Source: Lederbergia graminis (GTDB lineage: Bacteria; Bacillota; Bacilli; Bacillales; Bacillaceae_C). From it: a stretch of 64,000 nucleotides of DNA. A model generated the notes under the pieces. It was not told the origin of the DNA and ran no database searches. It saw only the letters and a program-made list of their open reading frames with translations. The position numbers and the translations under genes are program-made. Location: assembly GCF_042655485.1 (NCBI RefSeq), contig NZ_JBHSMC010000020.1, positions 192,129-256,128 on the forward strand, read 5' to 3'. Below, piece after piece: positions 42,320 through 51,538 of the stretch. How positions within the stretch are numbered: the first letter of the stretch is position 1; each line of letters starts with the position of its first letter.

Positions 42320-43507
42320 CTATTCCCCACAATAAGATGCTACTGCCGCAGCCATTGCTTTCGCGCTGATGATAAGGCTGTTTTCATTTATATCAAATTT
42401 TGGATGGTGGTGTGGGTAGGCCTCTCCTGACTCCGGAGCAGCTCCTACGTAAAAGAAACATCCTGGTACTTTTTCCAAATAGTAAGCAAAATCTTCTGAT
42501 GGTGGTTGTGGCGGTGTTTCCAATATTGACTCCACATCTGGAATGGATGCTTGCTCTAATGCTTGCCGCACTTGTTCCGTTACATCCGGATCATTATATA
42601 GAACAGGATAATCGTTTTTATATTCAAGCTTAGATTCTACTCCATATGAAGTCTCTAATCCATTTGCAAAAGCTTGGATTTGCTTTTCTACAAGTTCGCG
42701 CGTCTCCGGTGTCATCGTACGCACATCCCCTTCAATAGTCACCGCATCTTTGATCACATTGAAAGTTCCCTTGCCATCGAAATTACCAATGGTAATGGAT
42801 GCTGTATCAAACGGATTTATTCGTCTGCTGACGATGGTTTGTACATTTAATACGAAGGCACTAGCTGCCACAATCGCATCATTGGCCAAATGCGGGGATG
42901 ACCCATGTCCACCCTTTCCTTGTACAACTAATTTAAAATAAGATCTTCCCGTTTGTGTATTACCACTTCGATAATAAATATGTCCCGTTTTCATTGTAGA
43001 CATGACATGAATCCCAATAATGGCATCGACACCCTCCAGGACACCTGCTTCGATCATACCTAGCGCTCCTCCAGGAGGTGTTTCTTCTGCAGGCTGATGG
43101 ATGATACGAATTGTCCCTTTTATATGATTTTTCACTTCTGCCAACGTTTCCGCTAACACCAACATATAGGCAGTGTGACCATCATGACCACAAGCATGCA
43201 TAACACCTTCATTTTTGGAAGCAAAAGGAAGCCCTGTTTCCTCTTGAATCGGCAAAGCATCGAAATCTGCTCGAATGGCGATTGTTTTTCCTGGATGCGA
43301 GCCTTTAATCGTTACCACAACACCACGCTGTCCACCGAAATTCGTTTCTACCGAATCTACAGGAACATCTTTATAAAAATCACTAATATATTTTGCCGTT
43401 TCTTCCTCTTGAAATGACAGCTCTGGATGTTCATGAAGATAACGGCGAATTTCAATGATTCTCTCCTTTTTATCTTCTAGCCTTTTCATTAATTCATCTA
43501 GTAACAT
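42320..43507 (-). CDS. M20 family amidohydrolase (N-acyl amino acid type)
   Basis: A 395-residue zinc peptidase of the M20D/AmhX-IAA hydrolase group. Metal-site motifs are MHACGHDGHTAYML (about residues 99-112), QPAEETPPGGALGM (about 135-148, catalytic Glu) and the late PSEDFAYYLEKVPG and HHHPKFDINE. A dimerisation domain sits in the middle (KLVVQGKGGHGSSPH). It removes acyl groups from amino acids or hydrolyses small peptides. GGAGATG lies before ATG. It is 28 bases downstream of the MFS pump gene, and probably co-transcribed, so the pump may export its product or import its substrate. Confidence 0.9.
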   Translation of the reverse strand: MLLDELMKRLEDKKERIIEIRRYLHEHPELSFQEEETAKYISDFYKDVPVDSVETNFGGQRGVVVTIKGSHPGKTIAIRADFDALPIQEETGLPFASKNEGVMHACGHDGHTAYMLVLAETLAEVKNHIKGTIRIIHQPAEETPPGGALGMIEAGVLEGVDAIIGIHVMSTMKTGHIYYRSGNTQTGRSYFKLVVQGKGGHGSSPHLANDAIVAASAFVLNVQTIVSRRINPFDTASITIGNFDGKGTFNVIKDAVTIEGDVRTMTPETRELVEKQIQAFANGLETSYGVESKLEYKNDYPVLYNDPDVTEQVRQALEQASIPDVESILETPPQPPSEDFAYYLEKVPGCFFYVGAAPESGEAYPHHHPKFDINENSLIISAKAMAAAVASYCGE

Positions 43508-43535
43508 GGGAACATCTCCTAAAACTCACTGTAAT

Positions 43536-44978
43536 TTAATGAATCGGTTCAGGTTCTTTACGTTTTGTATTTAGAGCTTTCGCCTTTTGAGCTACTGTTT
43601 TTTCCTTGCCCGCATTATTCGGAACCATAAAGACAATCGAAATAATCGAGAGAACTCCGAAAATGACATTGACAATAATCCCCCAAGTAGCTGCTGTATT
43701 CAAGCTACTCACTGCTGCAATCGTACTATAAACAGTTGCTGAAATTGCAACTCCAAATGCTCCACCTAAGGAACTTGCCATTTTATATATACCAGCTGCC
43801 TCTCCTACTTTATTAGAAGGTGCATTCGAGACAGACGTATCTGTCGAAGGTGTGGCATAAATTCCTAACCCTAACCCAAATAAAGCAAATCCAACAAATA
43901 CAACAACTGTATAGATCATTCCTTGCAAGAATGTTAAACCCATCATCGCAACACCAACAGTTGTGATAAGCGCTCCCCAAATCATCGGTGATTTCGCGCC
44001 TGCTCTTTGTAAAATTTTCTCTCCGACACGAATCATTGCTAGTACAGCAACTAAATACCCTAATGATAACATACCTGATTGGAAGGAACTAAACCCTCTG
44101 TCTACCTGAACATACGTATTTGCAACAACTAACGTACCTGCAATCGCATTTAACAAGAAGTTTGAAAAAGTAGCCCCAGAATACGGCTTATTCTTAAATA
44201 AAGAAAAGTCAATGAGAACAATTTCTTTACTTTTTTCTACCTTCACAAACACGATGATACCGATAACGGTTGCTACTGCAAGACCAATTGTTAATATACT
44301 CGTCCAACCAAAATCAGATCCAAATGTAATCAACACATTTAACGCTAACATCGTTACAACGAAAATACCTAAACCAGTATAGTCGAATTTAAATTTCCCT
44401 GTAGATTCCGCTTTACTTTCCGGTGTGTCTTTTATCAACCACATTCCCAGTAACGTAAAGATAATCGAGAAAATAAAAATCCACTTCCACCCTAAATAAG
44501 TCGCAATCGCACCTCCTGCAAATGACGCAACTCCTGATCCTCCCCACGATCCAATCGACCAATAACTTAAAGCTCGTTGTCTTTCTTTTCCTTCAAAATA
44601 CTCCTTCATCAAAGCAATAGTTGCTGGCATAATACACGCTGCTGATATACCTTGGATTACGCGACCAATAATAAGTAACATTGACCCTTGCGCAAAAACG
44701 AGACAAAGGGATCCAACGATACTTAATATTAATCCAAAATATGTTACTTTCTTCCGACCAATTTTATCTGCAAGTCCACCAGCAGCAACAATAAACATCC
44801 CTGAAAATAAAGCAGTTAAACTAATGGCAATATTTATCGTACCCACTGATATCCCTAAGTCCTCTTGTACAGCTGGAACAACATTCACCATTGCCTGAGC
44901 AAAAAGCCAAAAGGTGATTACCCCAAAAACAATCCCGATAATCAATTTATTGGTGCCTCTATAGGTGGTAGATTCCAT
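43536..44978 (-). CDS. MFS transporter, 14-helix (DHA2) type
   Basis: A 480-residue transporter with about 14 hydrophobic segments. Motif A is GGLADKIGRKKVTYFG (about residues 56-71). The remaining layout matches the DHA2 drug:H+ antiporters such as LmrB or QacA-like proteins, although the substrate could equally be a small metabolite. GGAGGTGC before ATG 44978 fixes the start; the longer frame has no site. It is the first gene of an operon with the M20 amidohydrolase. Confidence 0.85.
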   Translation of the reverse strand: MESTTYRGTNKLIIGIVFGVITFWLFAQAMVNVVPAVQEDLGISVGTINIAISLTALFSGMFIVAAGGLADKIGRKKVTYFGLILSIVGSLCLVFAQGSMLLIIGRVIQGISAACIMPATIALMKEYFEGKERQRALSYWSIGSWGGSGVASFAGGAIATYLGWKWIFIFSIIFTLLGMWLIKDTPESKAESTGKFKFDYTGLGIFVVTMLALNVLITFGSDFGWTSILTIGLAVATVIGIIVFVKVEKSKEIVLIDFSLFKNKPYSGATFSNFLLNAIAGTLVVANTYVQVDRGFSSFQSGMLSLGYLVAVLAMIRVGEKILQRAGAKSPMIWGALITTVGVAMMGLTFLQGMIYTVVVFVGFALFGLGLGIYATPSTDTSVSNAPSNKVGEAAGIYKMASSLGGAFGVAISATVYSTIAAVSSLNTAATWGIIVNVIFGVLSIISIVFMVPNNAGKEKTVAQKAKALNTKRKEPEPIH

Positions 44979-45107
44979 TATTGCACCTCCAAAATTAATA
45001 AACATCAAGTGAATCACATGAACATGATTCAATTTTAATATTTGCCAACTAGAGGATATTAGTCCGATATGAAACCAACAATAATTGGAAGATACACGTT
45101 TACAGGC

Positions 45108-45143
45108 AAAAAAAGACATGTCTGCTTTCACAAACATGTCCTC
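45108..45143 (-). terminator. Terminator of the GH51 gene
   Basis: GACATGT / ACATGTC stem of 7 bp, plus further pairing, then TTTTTTTG on the reverse strand. Confidence 0.85.
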
Positions 45144-45148
45144 ACTCT

Positions 45149-48100
45149 TTATTTCTTACCTAACACAATCACATTTACGGAATTGGCTGCTAGTGTAACA
45201 ATTGCACTATCATCGTTTACTGTGATTTCTAATTCAGTTGGAACAATTAGTTCCGCATTCTTTTTATTCACATTTGGTGTATGAAGTAATGATTCATCTC
45301 CAGTCACCGTCGTCATTTTTGCAACCGAGTCAACTTGAACATTATTTAGTAGGATCTTCGTTGTTTTTTCAAATGGATCCGCATTGACTAATTTAATGTA
45401 CACATGCTTATCATCTTTTGTAACAGAGCTAAAAATATCATCGTTATACGCTTCTAACTTGTAATCCAATACTTTACTTGTAAAAGTACCATCTGTATAG
45501 GAGCAAATTAAGCGATCCCCTGTTCCTGCTCCATAATTAACGGTAATCGTATAATCTTTATGATTTTCCAACTCCTCATAGCAACTTGCACGTAGGTTGC
45601 CAGCTGCAGTACTGGAAGAATAGTCACCAAGCATATAGCCTTGAACACCTTGCTTGTATACTTTTACACCTGTTGCATTCCCGTTATATCCAACCGCATA
45701 TTCATGTACATCTTTTTTCTCTGGAGATATATCCGTTAATCCTACACCAACATAGAAACCATCATTTCCATAAACTTTTGAAGCAATTACTTCTACTTTG
45801 TAATCCGACCAGCTATCATTCATAATATACAAACCGTTAAGACCACCATTTTGCGCCTGTAACACGAGACCTTTTTCTGGATCTAACGTGTATCCAGCTG
45901 AACCTGGGATAACCTCCCATGCTTGGTTTAATTCCTTCGTAAAATCTTGTTCCAGTAAAATTCCTTCTGTTTTATTATCGATTACTTTCACGTATTTTAC
46001 ATGGACTTCTGCATTCCCTGCAGCAATTTCGATTCCACCACGAGGAGTTAGTTCTGTTAGCTTCCCTTTTTTATAAGAAGAGAAGGAAGTCCCTACTAAT
46101 TTTGTTCCAAGATATTTTCCAAATAGTTGTTGTACATAATAATTCGGTGTAAACCATACCGTTTCATCATCGAACCAAATTAAGTCTGGTGTCCAACGGT
46201 ATGTTCCATCTGTTAACACTTTATTGAATAATGGTGCATATGCAGCCAATCTAACAACGTCAGAATTTTTCTCAAATCCAGTCATAATTGCCGCTTCTGC
46301 AATTGCTCCTGCTAACGTGTTTTTGTCTGTGGATGCAAACTCGCCTACAAACACCTTGGATGTTTCTCTTTCATTCAAGCTGCCATCTTCATTGTAAGCA
46401 CGATAATAATAGTTATATCTGTCCACATTATTTAATAAATACTCGTTGGAGCGATAGTAGTGTTCATCCGCAATCGTATCCATATAGTTCGGTTGCTTTT
46501 CATACCAATTAACTGTTTCTTCGATTTCCGATTTTCCATCTGTAAATTTGATTGTTTCCGATCCTTGCAGATTTCCACTTAAGAATTTCCAACCTTCTTG
46601 GTATGCATCATCATCCGCTTGTGCACCGACAGTCGAGATAATTTGTAAATGATGGTTCGGATAATTCTTTTCCATGTAGTCCTCAATCTTCTCTTTAAAA
46701 TATTCAAAGTTCGCGAAAAACTCAGTGCCCCAGTTTTCATTACCAATCCCTAAGTAAGGAAGTTCAAATGGTGCCTCATGTCCCATTTGCTTACGTAAAG
46801 TTGCCCATTCATTGTTGTCAAAATCCGTACTAATCGCGAAATCAATTAAATCCGTAAAGCTCTTCACATAGTAATCGCGGAGCTCGCCACCTGCTGGATG
46901 AACATAATTGGAACGTGCTTGACAGAGAACTCCACACGCCATAACAGGAAGTGGAATAGCATTTAAATCTTCCGCTAATTGGAAGTACTCCATATAGCCA
47001 AGCCCCATTGTCATCATATAACCCCATACGTTAAAGTTTTCTTTACGCAATTCGATGGCACCAACAGAATCCTTCCATTCGTATACGTTCTCCCAAATGT
47101 ATGATCCCTCAGAAATACAACCACCAGGGAAACGCAAGAAAGTCGGATGTAAATCTACTAATGCATTTACTAAATCCTTACGCAAACGATAATTCGGGTT
47201 ACCTGTGTAGTTTGCATGTGCCGTAGCGGATCGTTCCTCTTCTTTAGCACCCCAAACATCTTGTGGTATTAAGGAAACCATATCGATAGAGATTTCAGCA
47301 TGGAATGTTAATGCAAGTTGTCCTAGTTCAGTATGTGTTCCTGTTAGAACAATTTTATTCTCTACCCCATACTTTTTCCATGTGTTACCGCCTTCGACTT
47401 CTACGGTAACGGTATCACTAATTGCCAAACCTTGTTGATTTTGCAATTGCAATGTGATGCTAGCTGCTGTTTCTGCTTTTGCCCAAATCGTAAAATCATA
47501 TTGGTCTTCAGCTTTAATTGCCATCGCACAATGATGGTTGGAATCAGTGAATCCTTTATTAATTAATGTACTACCATCTGAAACAGTAATATAATGCGAG
47601 TTCACATCAGGATCTGTAATTCCAAAGAATTCATTCAATCCACCACTATTTTGTACCGTAACTTTATCCACATCACCAAACCACGCATGGAGAGGTTCAC
47701 GATTTCTACCTGTTGAACAACCACAAACACCTGATGTATGGTTATATGTGTCAAATACGAATGATTCAAATGAACGATTTTGTACTAGTTCAGCGTAAAT
47801 ACCGCCATCTGCAGCGTTATTTATATCTTCATAAAATAGTCCATATAAATTATTACTTATATCTAAAACTTCATCATTTCCATCAATGGATAATACATGT
47901 GACGGAACTCCTGCAGGTAGAACTGTTATCGTAAATTCCTTCTCCTCTTGGTGTCCAGCTCTGCTCAGCACTGCTGTTAATGTGACACCTTTTGGTTCAT
48001 TTAGTTGTCCTACTTTTCCATCAGCGGATAAAGCCGTCATGTCACTTGATTTCCAGGAAACGGTTACTTTTCCACCCATCAGAGAAGTAGGCAATGTAAC

Positions 48101-48895
48101 GTCTTTCGATACAACTGTTATTGGAAACGCCAAATATTTATCTTTTGCAAGTTGAACAATTTCTGCATCTGTTAGAGATTCACACATTAATTCAATTACT
48201 TCATCTTGTGTTAATCCCGCCTTGTAAATTCGGAAATCAGATAATGAGCCAGCAAAGTCCGGATCTACTACATGTTGTGATCTACCGATATAATTATTAT
48301 TATAATTATCTTCTTCCGCGAAAGTTTCAAACCAGCTTCGAAGCCTTTTGTAATTTCCGCTAGATGTTTGACTAATAGAACCATCTGCCACTACTTCACC
48401 ATTCACATAAATAACTGGCCCAGCACTACTTAATGTTCCACCTTCTGTGCCACGAACAGAAATAGCAATATGTAACCATTCACCTGAAGAGTATGTTCTT
48501 CCCGCATCTGCCACAAGATCAGACTGCAAATGGGCAACTCCTCGCAAATTACGTGTTAAAAATAAATTTGACCCACCAGCATTTTTACCAAAATCAAAAA
48601 TACGCTCCCACACATTTCTGCCTTTCTTCAAATAAACCCATGTAGAAACAGAAATACCCGTTTGGTCATTAATATCCCTTAACAAGCCAGAAGGTAATTT
48701 TATATAGGATGTTCCGTTTTTGCCACCTGCAAGAGAAACAGCAGATCTGCCACCAACTGTTTCTATCGTTGGTTTTGTAATTCCCTCCACTGTCGCATCA
48801 TGGTGATTGCCAGAACTATCTTGACCAATGTTATCTGGATTATCAAAATGATAATGAGCAATAAGACGATCCTTGAACGAAATGTTGTTATTCAT
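45149..48895 (-). CDS. Multidomain GH51 alpha-L-arabinofuranosidase without signal peptide
   Basis: A 1,248-residue enzyme. About 1-245 is a LamG/concanavalin-like domain (DRLIAHYHFDNPDNIGQDSS). About 250-330 is a bacterial Ig-like domain (PTSLMGGKVTVSWKSSD). About 335-1060 is the GH51 catalytic region, with carbohydrate-binding-like insert (about 350-545). The acid Glu is in LPYLGIGNENWGTEFF and the nucleophile is in FVGEFAST. About 1000-1150 contains a second jelly-roll insert (LLEQDFTKELNQAWEVIPGS). GH51 enzymes release terminal arabinose from arabinan or arabinoxylan. The N-terminus MNNNISFKDRLIAHYHF has no signal, so the protein appears cytoplasmic despite glycan-binding modules. AraR-like operators lie upstream. 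Very long for the family, whose members are often about 500 residues. Confidence 0.92.
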   Translation of the reverse strand: MNNNISFKDRLIAHYHFDNPDNIGQDSSGNHHDATVEGITKPTIETVGGRSAVSLAGGKNGTSYIKLPSGLLRDINDQTGISVSTWVYLKKGRNVWERIFDFGKNAGGSNLFLTRNLRGVAHLQSDLVADAGRTYSSGEWLHIAISVRGTEGGTLSSAGPVIYVNGEVVADGSISQTSSGNYKRLRSWFETFAEEDNYNNNYIGRSQHVVDPDFAGSLSDFRIYKAGLTQDEVIELMCESLTDAEIVQLAKDKYLAFPITVVSKDVTLPTSLMGGKVTVSWKSSDMTALSADGKVGQLNEPKGVTLTAVLSRAGHQEEKEFTITVLPAGVPSHVLSIDGNDEVLDISNNLYGLFYEDINNAADGGIYAELVQNRSFESFVFDTYNHTSGVCGCSTGRNREPLHAWFGDVDKVTVQNSGGLNEFFGITDPDVNSHYITVSDGSTLINKGFTDSNHHCAMAIKAEDQYDFTIWAKAETAASITLQLQNQQGLAISDTVTVEVEGGNTWKKYGVENKIVLTGTHTELGQLALTFHAEISIDMVSLIPQDVWGAKEEERSATAHANYTGNPNYRLRKDLVNALVDLHPTFLRFPGGCISEGSYIWENVYEWKDSVGAIELRKENFNVWGYMMTMGLGYMEYFQLAEDLNAIPLPVMACGVLCQARSNYVHPAGGELRDYYVKSFTDLIDFAISTDFDNNEWATLRKQMGHEAPFELPYLGIGNENWGTEFFANFEYFKEKIEDYMEKNYPNHHLQIISTVGAQADDDAYQEGWKFLSGNLQGSETIKFTDGKSEIEETVNWYEKQPNYMDTIADEHYYRSNEYLLNNVDRYNYYYRAYNEDGSLNERETSKVFVGEFASTDKNTLAGAIAEAAIMTGFEKNSDVVRLAAYAPLFNKVLTDGTYRWTPDLIWFDDETVWFTPNYYVQQLFGKYLGTKLVGTSFSSYKKGKLTELTPRGGIEIAAGNAEVHVKYVKVIDNKTEGILLEQDFTKELNQAWEVIPGSAGYTLDPEKGLVLQAQNGGLNGLYIMNDSWSDYKVEVIASKVYGNDGFYVGVGLTDISPEKKDVHEYAVGYNGNATGVKVYKQGVQGYMLGDYSSSTAAGNLRASCYEELENHKDYTITVNYGAGTGDRLICSYTDGTFTSKVLDYKLEAYNDDIFSSVTKDDKHVYIKLVNADPFEKTTKILLNNVQVDSVAKMTTVTGDESLLHTPNVNKKNAELIVPTELEITVNDDSAIVTLAANSVNVIVLGKK

Positions 48896-48909
48896 GAAGG
48901 CTCTCCTTT

Positions 48910-48925
48910 ACTTGTACGTATTAAT
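48910..48925 (-). promoter_or_regulatory. AraR-like operator, proximal
   Basis: ACTTGTACGTATTAAT is similar to the known AraR site ATTTGTACGTACAAAT; the left half matches well and the right half is degenerate. It is 14 bases upstream of the GH51 start. Confidence 0.55.
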
Positions 48926-49030
48926 TATAAAATTATCAAAACATGTACTTATAACTATTATACTTACAAACTAGCGAATTTGCTATCAAATTTCGTGAAA
49001 ATTCTACAAAAGTGGAATTCCTCCTTTGAT

Positions 49031-49044
49031 ATTGTACGTACAAT
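49031..49044. promoter_or_regulatory. AraR-like operator, distal perfect palindrome
   Basis: ATTGTACGTACAAT is a perfect CG-centred palindrome matching the central 12 bases of the AraR operator. It lies about 135 bases upstream of the GH51 start. Two spaced sites suit cooperative, loop-forming AraR binding as known in B. subtilis. Confidence 0.7.
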
Positions 49045-49116
49045 TAAGATGGAAAGGACATTTTTACTGTGACACTTGTATCAAGACATTTTTGCTTATC
49101 GCTTAGTATTAAAATT

Positions 49117-49780
49117 GACTTGAGACACTGCCTCATGACCATTTCTAGTTATTATTTATTGTAAAACTGTCGTGACAATGTTTCTCTCAACCATCTTTAC
49201 TCAAAGTTTATAGAGAATCTGTCGCGAGAACTCTCATCAAAACCATTTTAATTCAAATCTTATTGAGAATCTGTCGCGAGAACTCTCATCAAAACCATTT
49301 TAATTCAAATCTTATTGAGGATCTGTCGTGAGGACCCTCCTCTCAACCATTTCAATTCAACCTTCATTACAAAACCGTCATGAGGTTGCCTCTCTCAACC
49401 ATTCCAACTCAACCTTCATTACAAAACCGTCATGAGGACATTCCTCTCAACCATTTCAACTCAACCTTTATTTAAAATCCGTCTTGAGAACTCTCCTCTC
49501 GACCAGTTCAACTTAACATTCATTACAAAACCGTCGTGAGAACAGTCCTCTGCACCATTCCAACTCAATCTTTATCTCAAAAACGTCATGAAGTGCCCTA
49601 TCTTAACCAGTTCAGCTCACTCTTCCCAGTGAATCCGTCATGAGGTTGCCTCTCTCAACCATTTCAACTCACTCTTCCCAGTGAATCCGTCGTGAGAATG
49701 CCTCTCTCAACCATTCCAACTCAATATTCATTACATAACTGTCATGATGACAATCCAATTATCCGTTTCAACTTAGATAT
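49117..49780. repeat. 52-bp tandem array 2 (about 13 units)
   Basis: The marker GTC(A/G)TGAG (or variants) occurs at 49117, 49169, 49221, 49273, 49325, 49377, 49429, 49481, 49533, 49585, 49637, 49689 and 49741: thirteen positions, each exactly 52 bases apart. Units also share CTCTCAACCATTTCAACTC and a short dyad such as GAGG-TTG-CCTC. The sequence differs from array 1 except for the TTTCAACTC block. No frame is kept. It lies between the G5-protein terminator and the AraR operators of the GH51 gene. Confidence 0.9.
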
Positions 49781-49782
49781 GA

Positions 49783-49819
49783 AATAAAAAAGAGTAGTCT
49801 ATCTTAACTAGACTACTCC
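49783..49819 (-). terminator. Terminator of the G5-domain gene
   Basis: GAGTAGTCT / AGACTACTC stem, then TTTTTTATTT on the reverse strand. Array 2 begins immediately beyond it. Confidence 0.9.
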
Positions 49820-49826
49820 ATACGCA

Positions 49827-51134
49827 TTAAAAATCTCTGATGAAATATCGATTTGTTCCTTCGTTCATTATTTCTTTATATAATGAGTTTGCTTCTGGTG
49901 TGCCACTTCCGTAGACGGCATTTGCTGCAGTGCGGATTGCGGATTCCAGTCTTTTCGATTCTCTTTTGTAGAACGCCCAGGATTCTTCTGCCTCCTTAGG
50001 TCCAAGTACTTCAATTAGTTCTTCTTTTGTAGCATATTTCCAAGAATTATACGTTAATCCATCAAAGTAGATTCTTTTCACGTGATCCTTACCGACTTCA
50101 ACTTGAAATTCAAGATCAGTCCACCCTGTGAAATAAAAGTTATACACATTATCACCGTATTTCTTGAACAAACCGGAAGAAGTTAACATTTGATTCGCTT
50201 TATCTGCTGATTGAAATACAGTGGATGCAGGAACATTTTTCGTTCCGACCTTAACAATTTTATTAATCGGTTGTTGAACAATTACATCTTTTGAAACTAC
50301 CTCTACCCTTGGTAGTAATTCGCCTTCCACTTCTGTATTTTTAAATGTTGTTTTCTGCTCGCCAATACGCCCTTCTTGGACAACCTTCCATTTCCCTTTT
50401 TCTAGAGTAGGATCCTTTTGTTCGATTACTTTAAATTTAATCACTTCTAATGTAAAGTCGTACCAAACATTTGCTGGCTCTTTCGTACCGACTTTTACAA
50501 TTTTTTCAACCGGTTTTGTAGTTACCTTCGAAGACAGTTCCTTTTTACTCGTAAGCTTTCCATCGACATATGTTTCTTCGTATGTAATCGTTCTTACTCC
50601 ATTTTTACCTTCTTGAGTAACTTTTTTCTTTCCTTTTTCTAATGAACTATCATTTTGTTCTATTGTTTTAAAAGGAATTGACTTTGTACTTGTTGATGTT
50701 TTAGTAGTGGTTGTTTTTGAATTACTGGTTGATTTGGAAGTAGTTTTTGAGTTAACTGTTGAATTATCGGTCTGCTTGTTCACATTTTTAGAAGCTTCGG
50801 TTGTTGTTTTTTTCGTATTTTTTTCACTAGTGTTCGCTATTTCATTTTTGCTTGTTTCTTCTTGTTGTTCTTTATCACTAGGATTAGTTGTATCATCCTT
50901 ATGAGATTGATCTACTGATCCAGCTTCCTCTGCATGCCCCTCTTCAACTTGCTCCTCTTCTTCCAATATTGCATTTACGTTTTTTTGCTTTTCAGGCTGA
51001 TTCTGTTCACTCATACTATTCTCTTGGTTCGCAATATTTTCTTCTTCGACTTTTCCGCGAACGAAAATAGATGTAAAGATAATTACTATGATGGCAATTG
51101 CCACACTTGCTAATATGATTATTTTCCTATTCAA
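49827..51134 (-). CDS. Membrane-anchored protein with two G5 domains
   Basis: A 435-residue surface protein. One N-terminal membrane helix (about 4-24, IIILASVAIAIIVIIFTSIF) acts as signal anchor. A long acidic then Thr/Ser/Lys-rich linker follows (about 28-152). Two G5 domains come next (about 153-218 and 233-300), both with EKGKxKVxQEG and the closing KIVKVGTK. A C-terminal helical region (about 305-435) ends NEGTNRYFIRDF. G5 domains bind peptidoglycan sugars or zinc; wall attachment is inferred. The start is TTG, with AGGT about 5 bases away, a rather weak site. Function unknown. Confidence 0.8.
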   Translation of the reverse strand: MNRKIIILASVAIAIIVIIFTSIFVRGKVEEENIANQENSMSEQNQPEKQKNVNAILEEEEQVEEGHAEEAGSVDQSHKDDTTNPSDKEQQEETSKNEIANTSEKNTKKTTTEASKNVNKQTDNSTVNSKTTSKSTSNSKTTTTKTSTSTKSIPFKTIEQNDSSLEKGKKKVTQEGKNGVRTITYEETYVDGKLTSKKELSSKVTTKPVEKIVKVGTKEPANVWYDFTLEVIKFKVIEQKDPTLEKGKWKVVQEGRIGEQKTTFKNTEVEGELLPRVEVVSKDVIVQQPINKIVKVGTKNVPASTVFQSADKANQMLTSSGLFKKYGDNVYNFYFTGWTDLEFQVEVGKDHVKRIYFDGLTYNSWKYATKEELIEVLGPKEAEESWAFYKRESKRLESAIRTAANAVYGSGTPEANSLYKEIMNEGTNRYFIRDF

Positions 51135-51299
51135 AACTTACCTAACACCTTTCTAAATAGGACACTAGTACTACTTAACCGCAACAACAATAGTAATATT
51201 ATCACAAAAAGAGCCAGCCCTCACACAATTTAGATTGTTCCAAAATGCGTAAGCGCTGACCCGACTTATTATAAGTATATATGGGCTAACCCAAATAAT

Positions 51300-51503
51300 T
51301 TAAGCTACGTCGTAACCTTGATCTTCGATTGCTTCTTTCATAGCGTCTACTGTTACTATTGCTTCATCATAAGTAACTGCTACGTTTCCAGCTGCTAGAT
51401 CTACTTCTGCTGCTGTGACACCATCTAGTTTTTTCAGTGCACCTTCGACAGATGCTTTGCAGTGTCCGCAAGTCATACCTTGTACGTTTAATGTTGTTTC
51501 CAT
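51300..51503 (-). CDS. copZ: Copper chaperone CopZ
   Basis: A 67-residue heavy-metal-associated domain. The metal loop is VQGMTCGHCKASVEGALKKL (Cys 12 and 15), on a beta-alpha-beta-beta-alpha-beta fold that ends DQGYDVA. It carries Cu(I) to the CopA N-terminal domains. It is the last gene of csoR-copA-copZ, 35 bases after CopA, with AAAGGAGGTG before ATG. Confidence 0.95.
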   Translation of the reverse strand: METTLNVQGMTCGHCKASVEGALKKLDGVTAAEVDLAAGNVAVTYDEAIVTVDAMKEAIEDQGYDVA

Positions 51504-51538
51504 CGTTTTTCACCTCCTTTAAATGGGACCGATTATTT

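Noticed and set aside
49117..49780. CRISPR array or coding repeats
   Set aside because: Same reasons as the other 52-bp array. 52 is not a multiple of three and stop codons occur in all frames.
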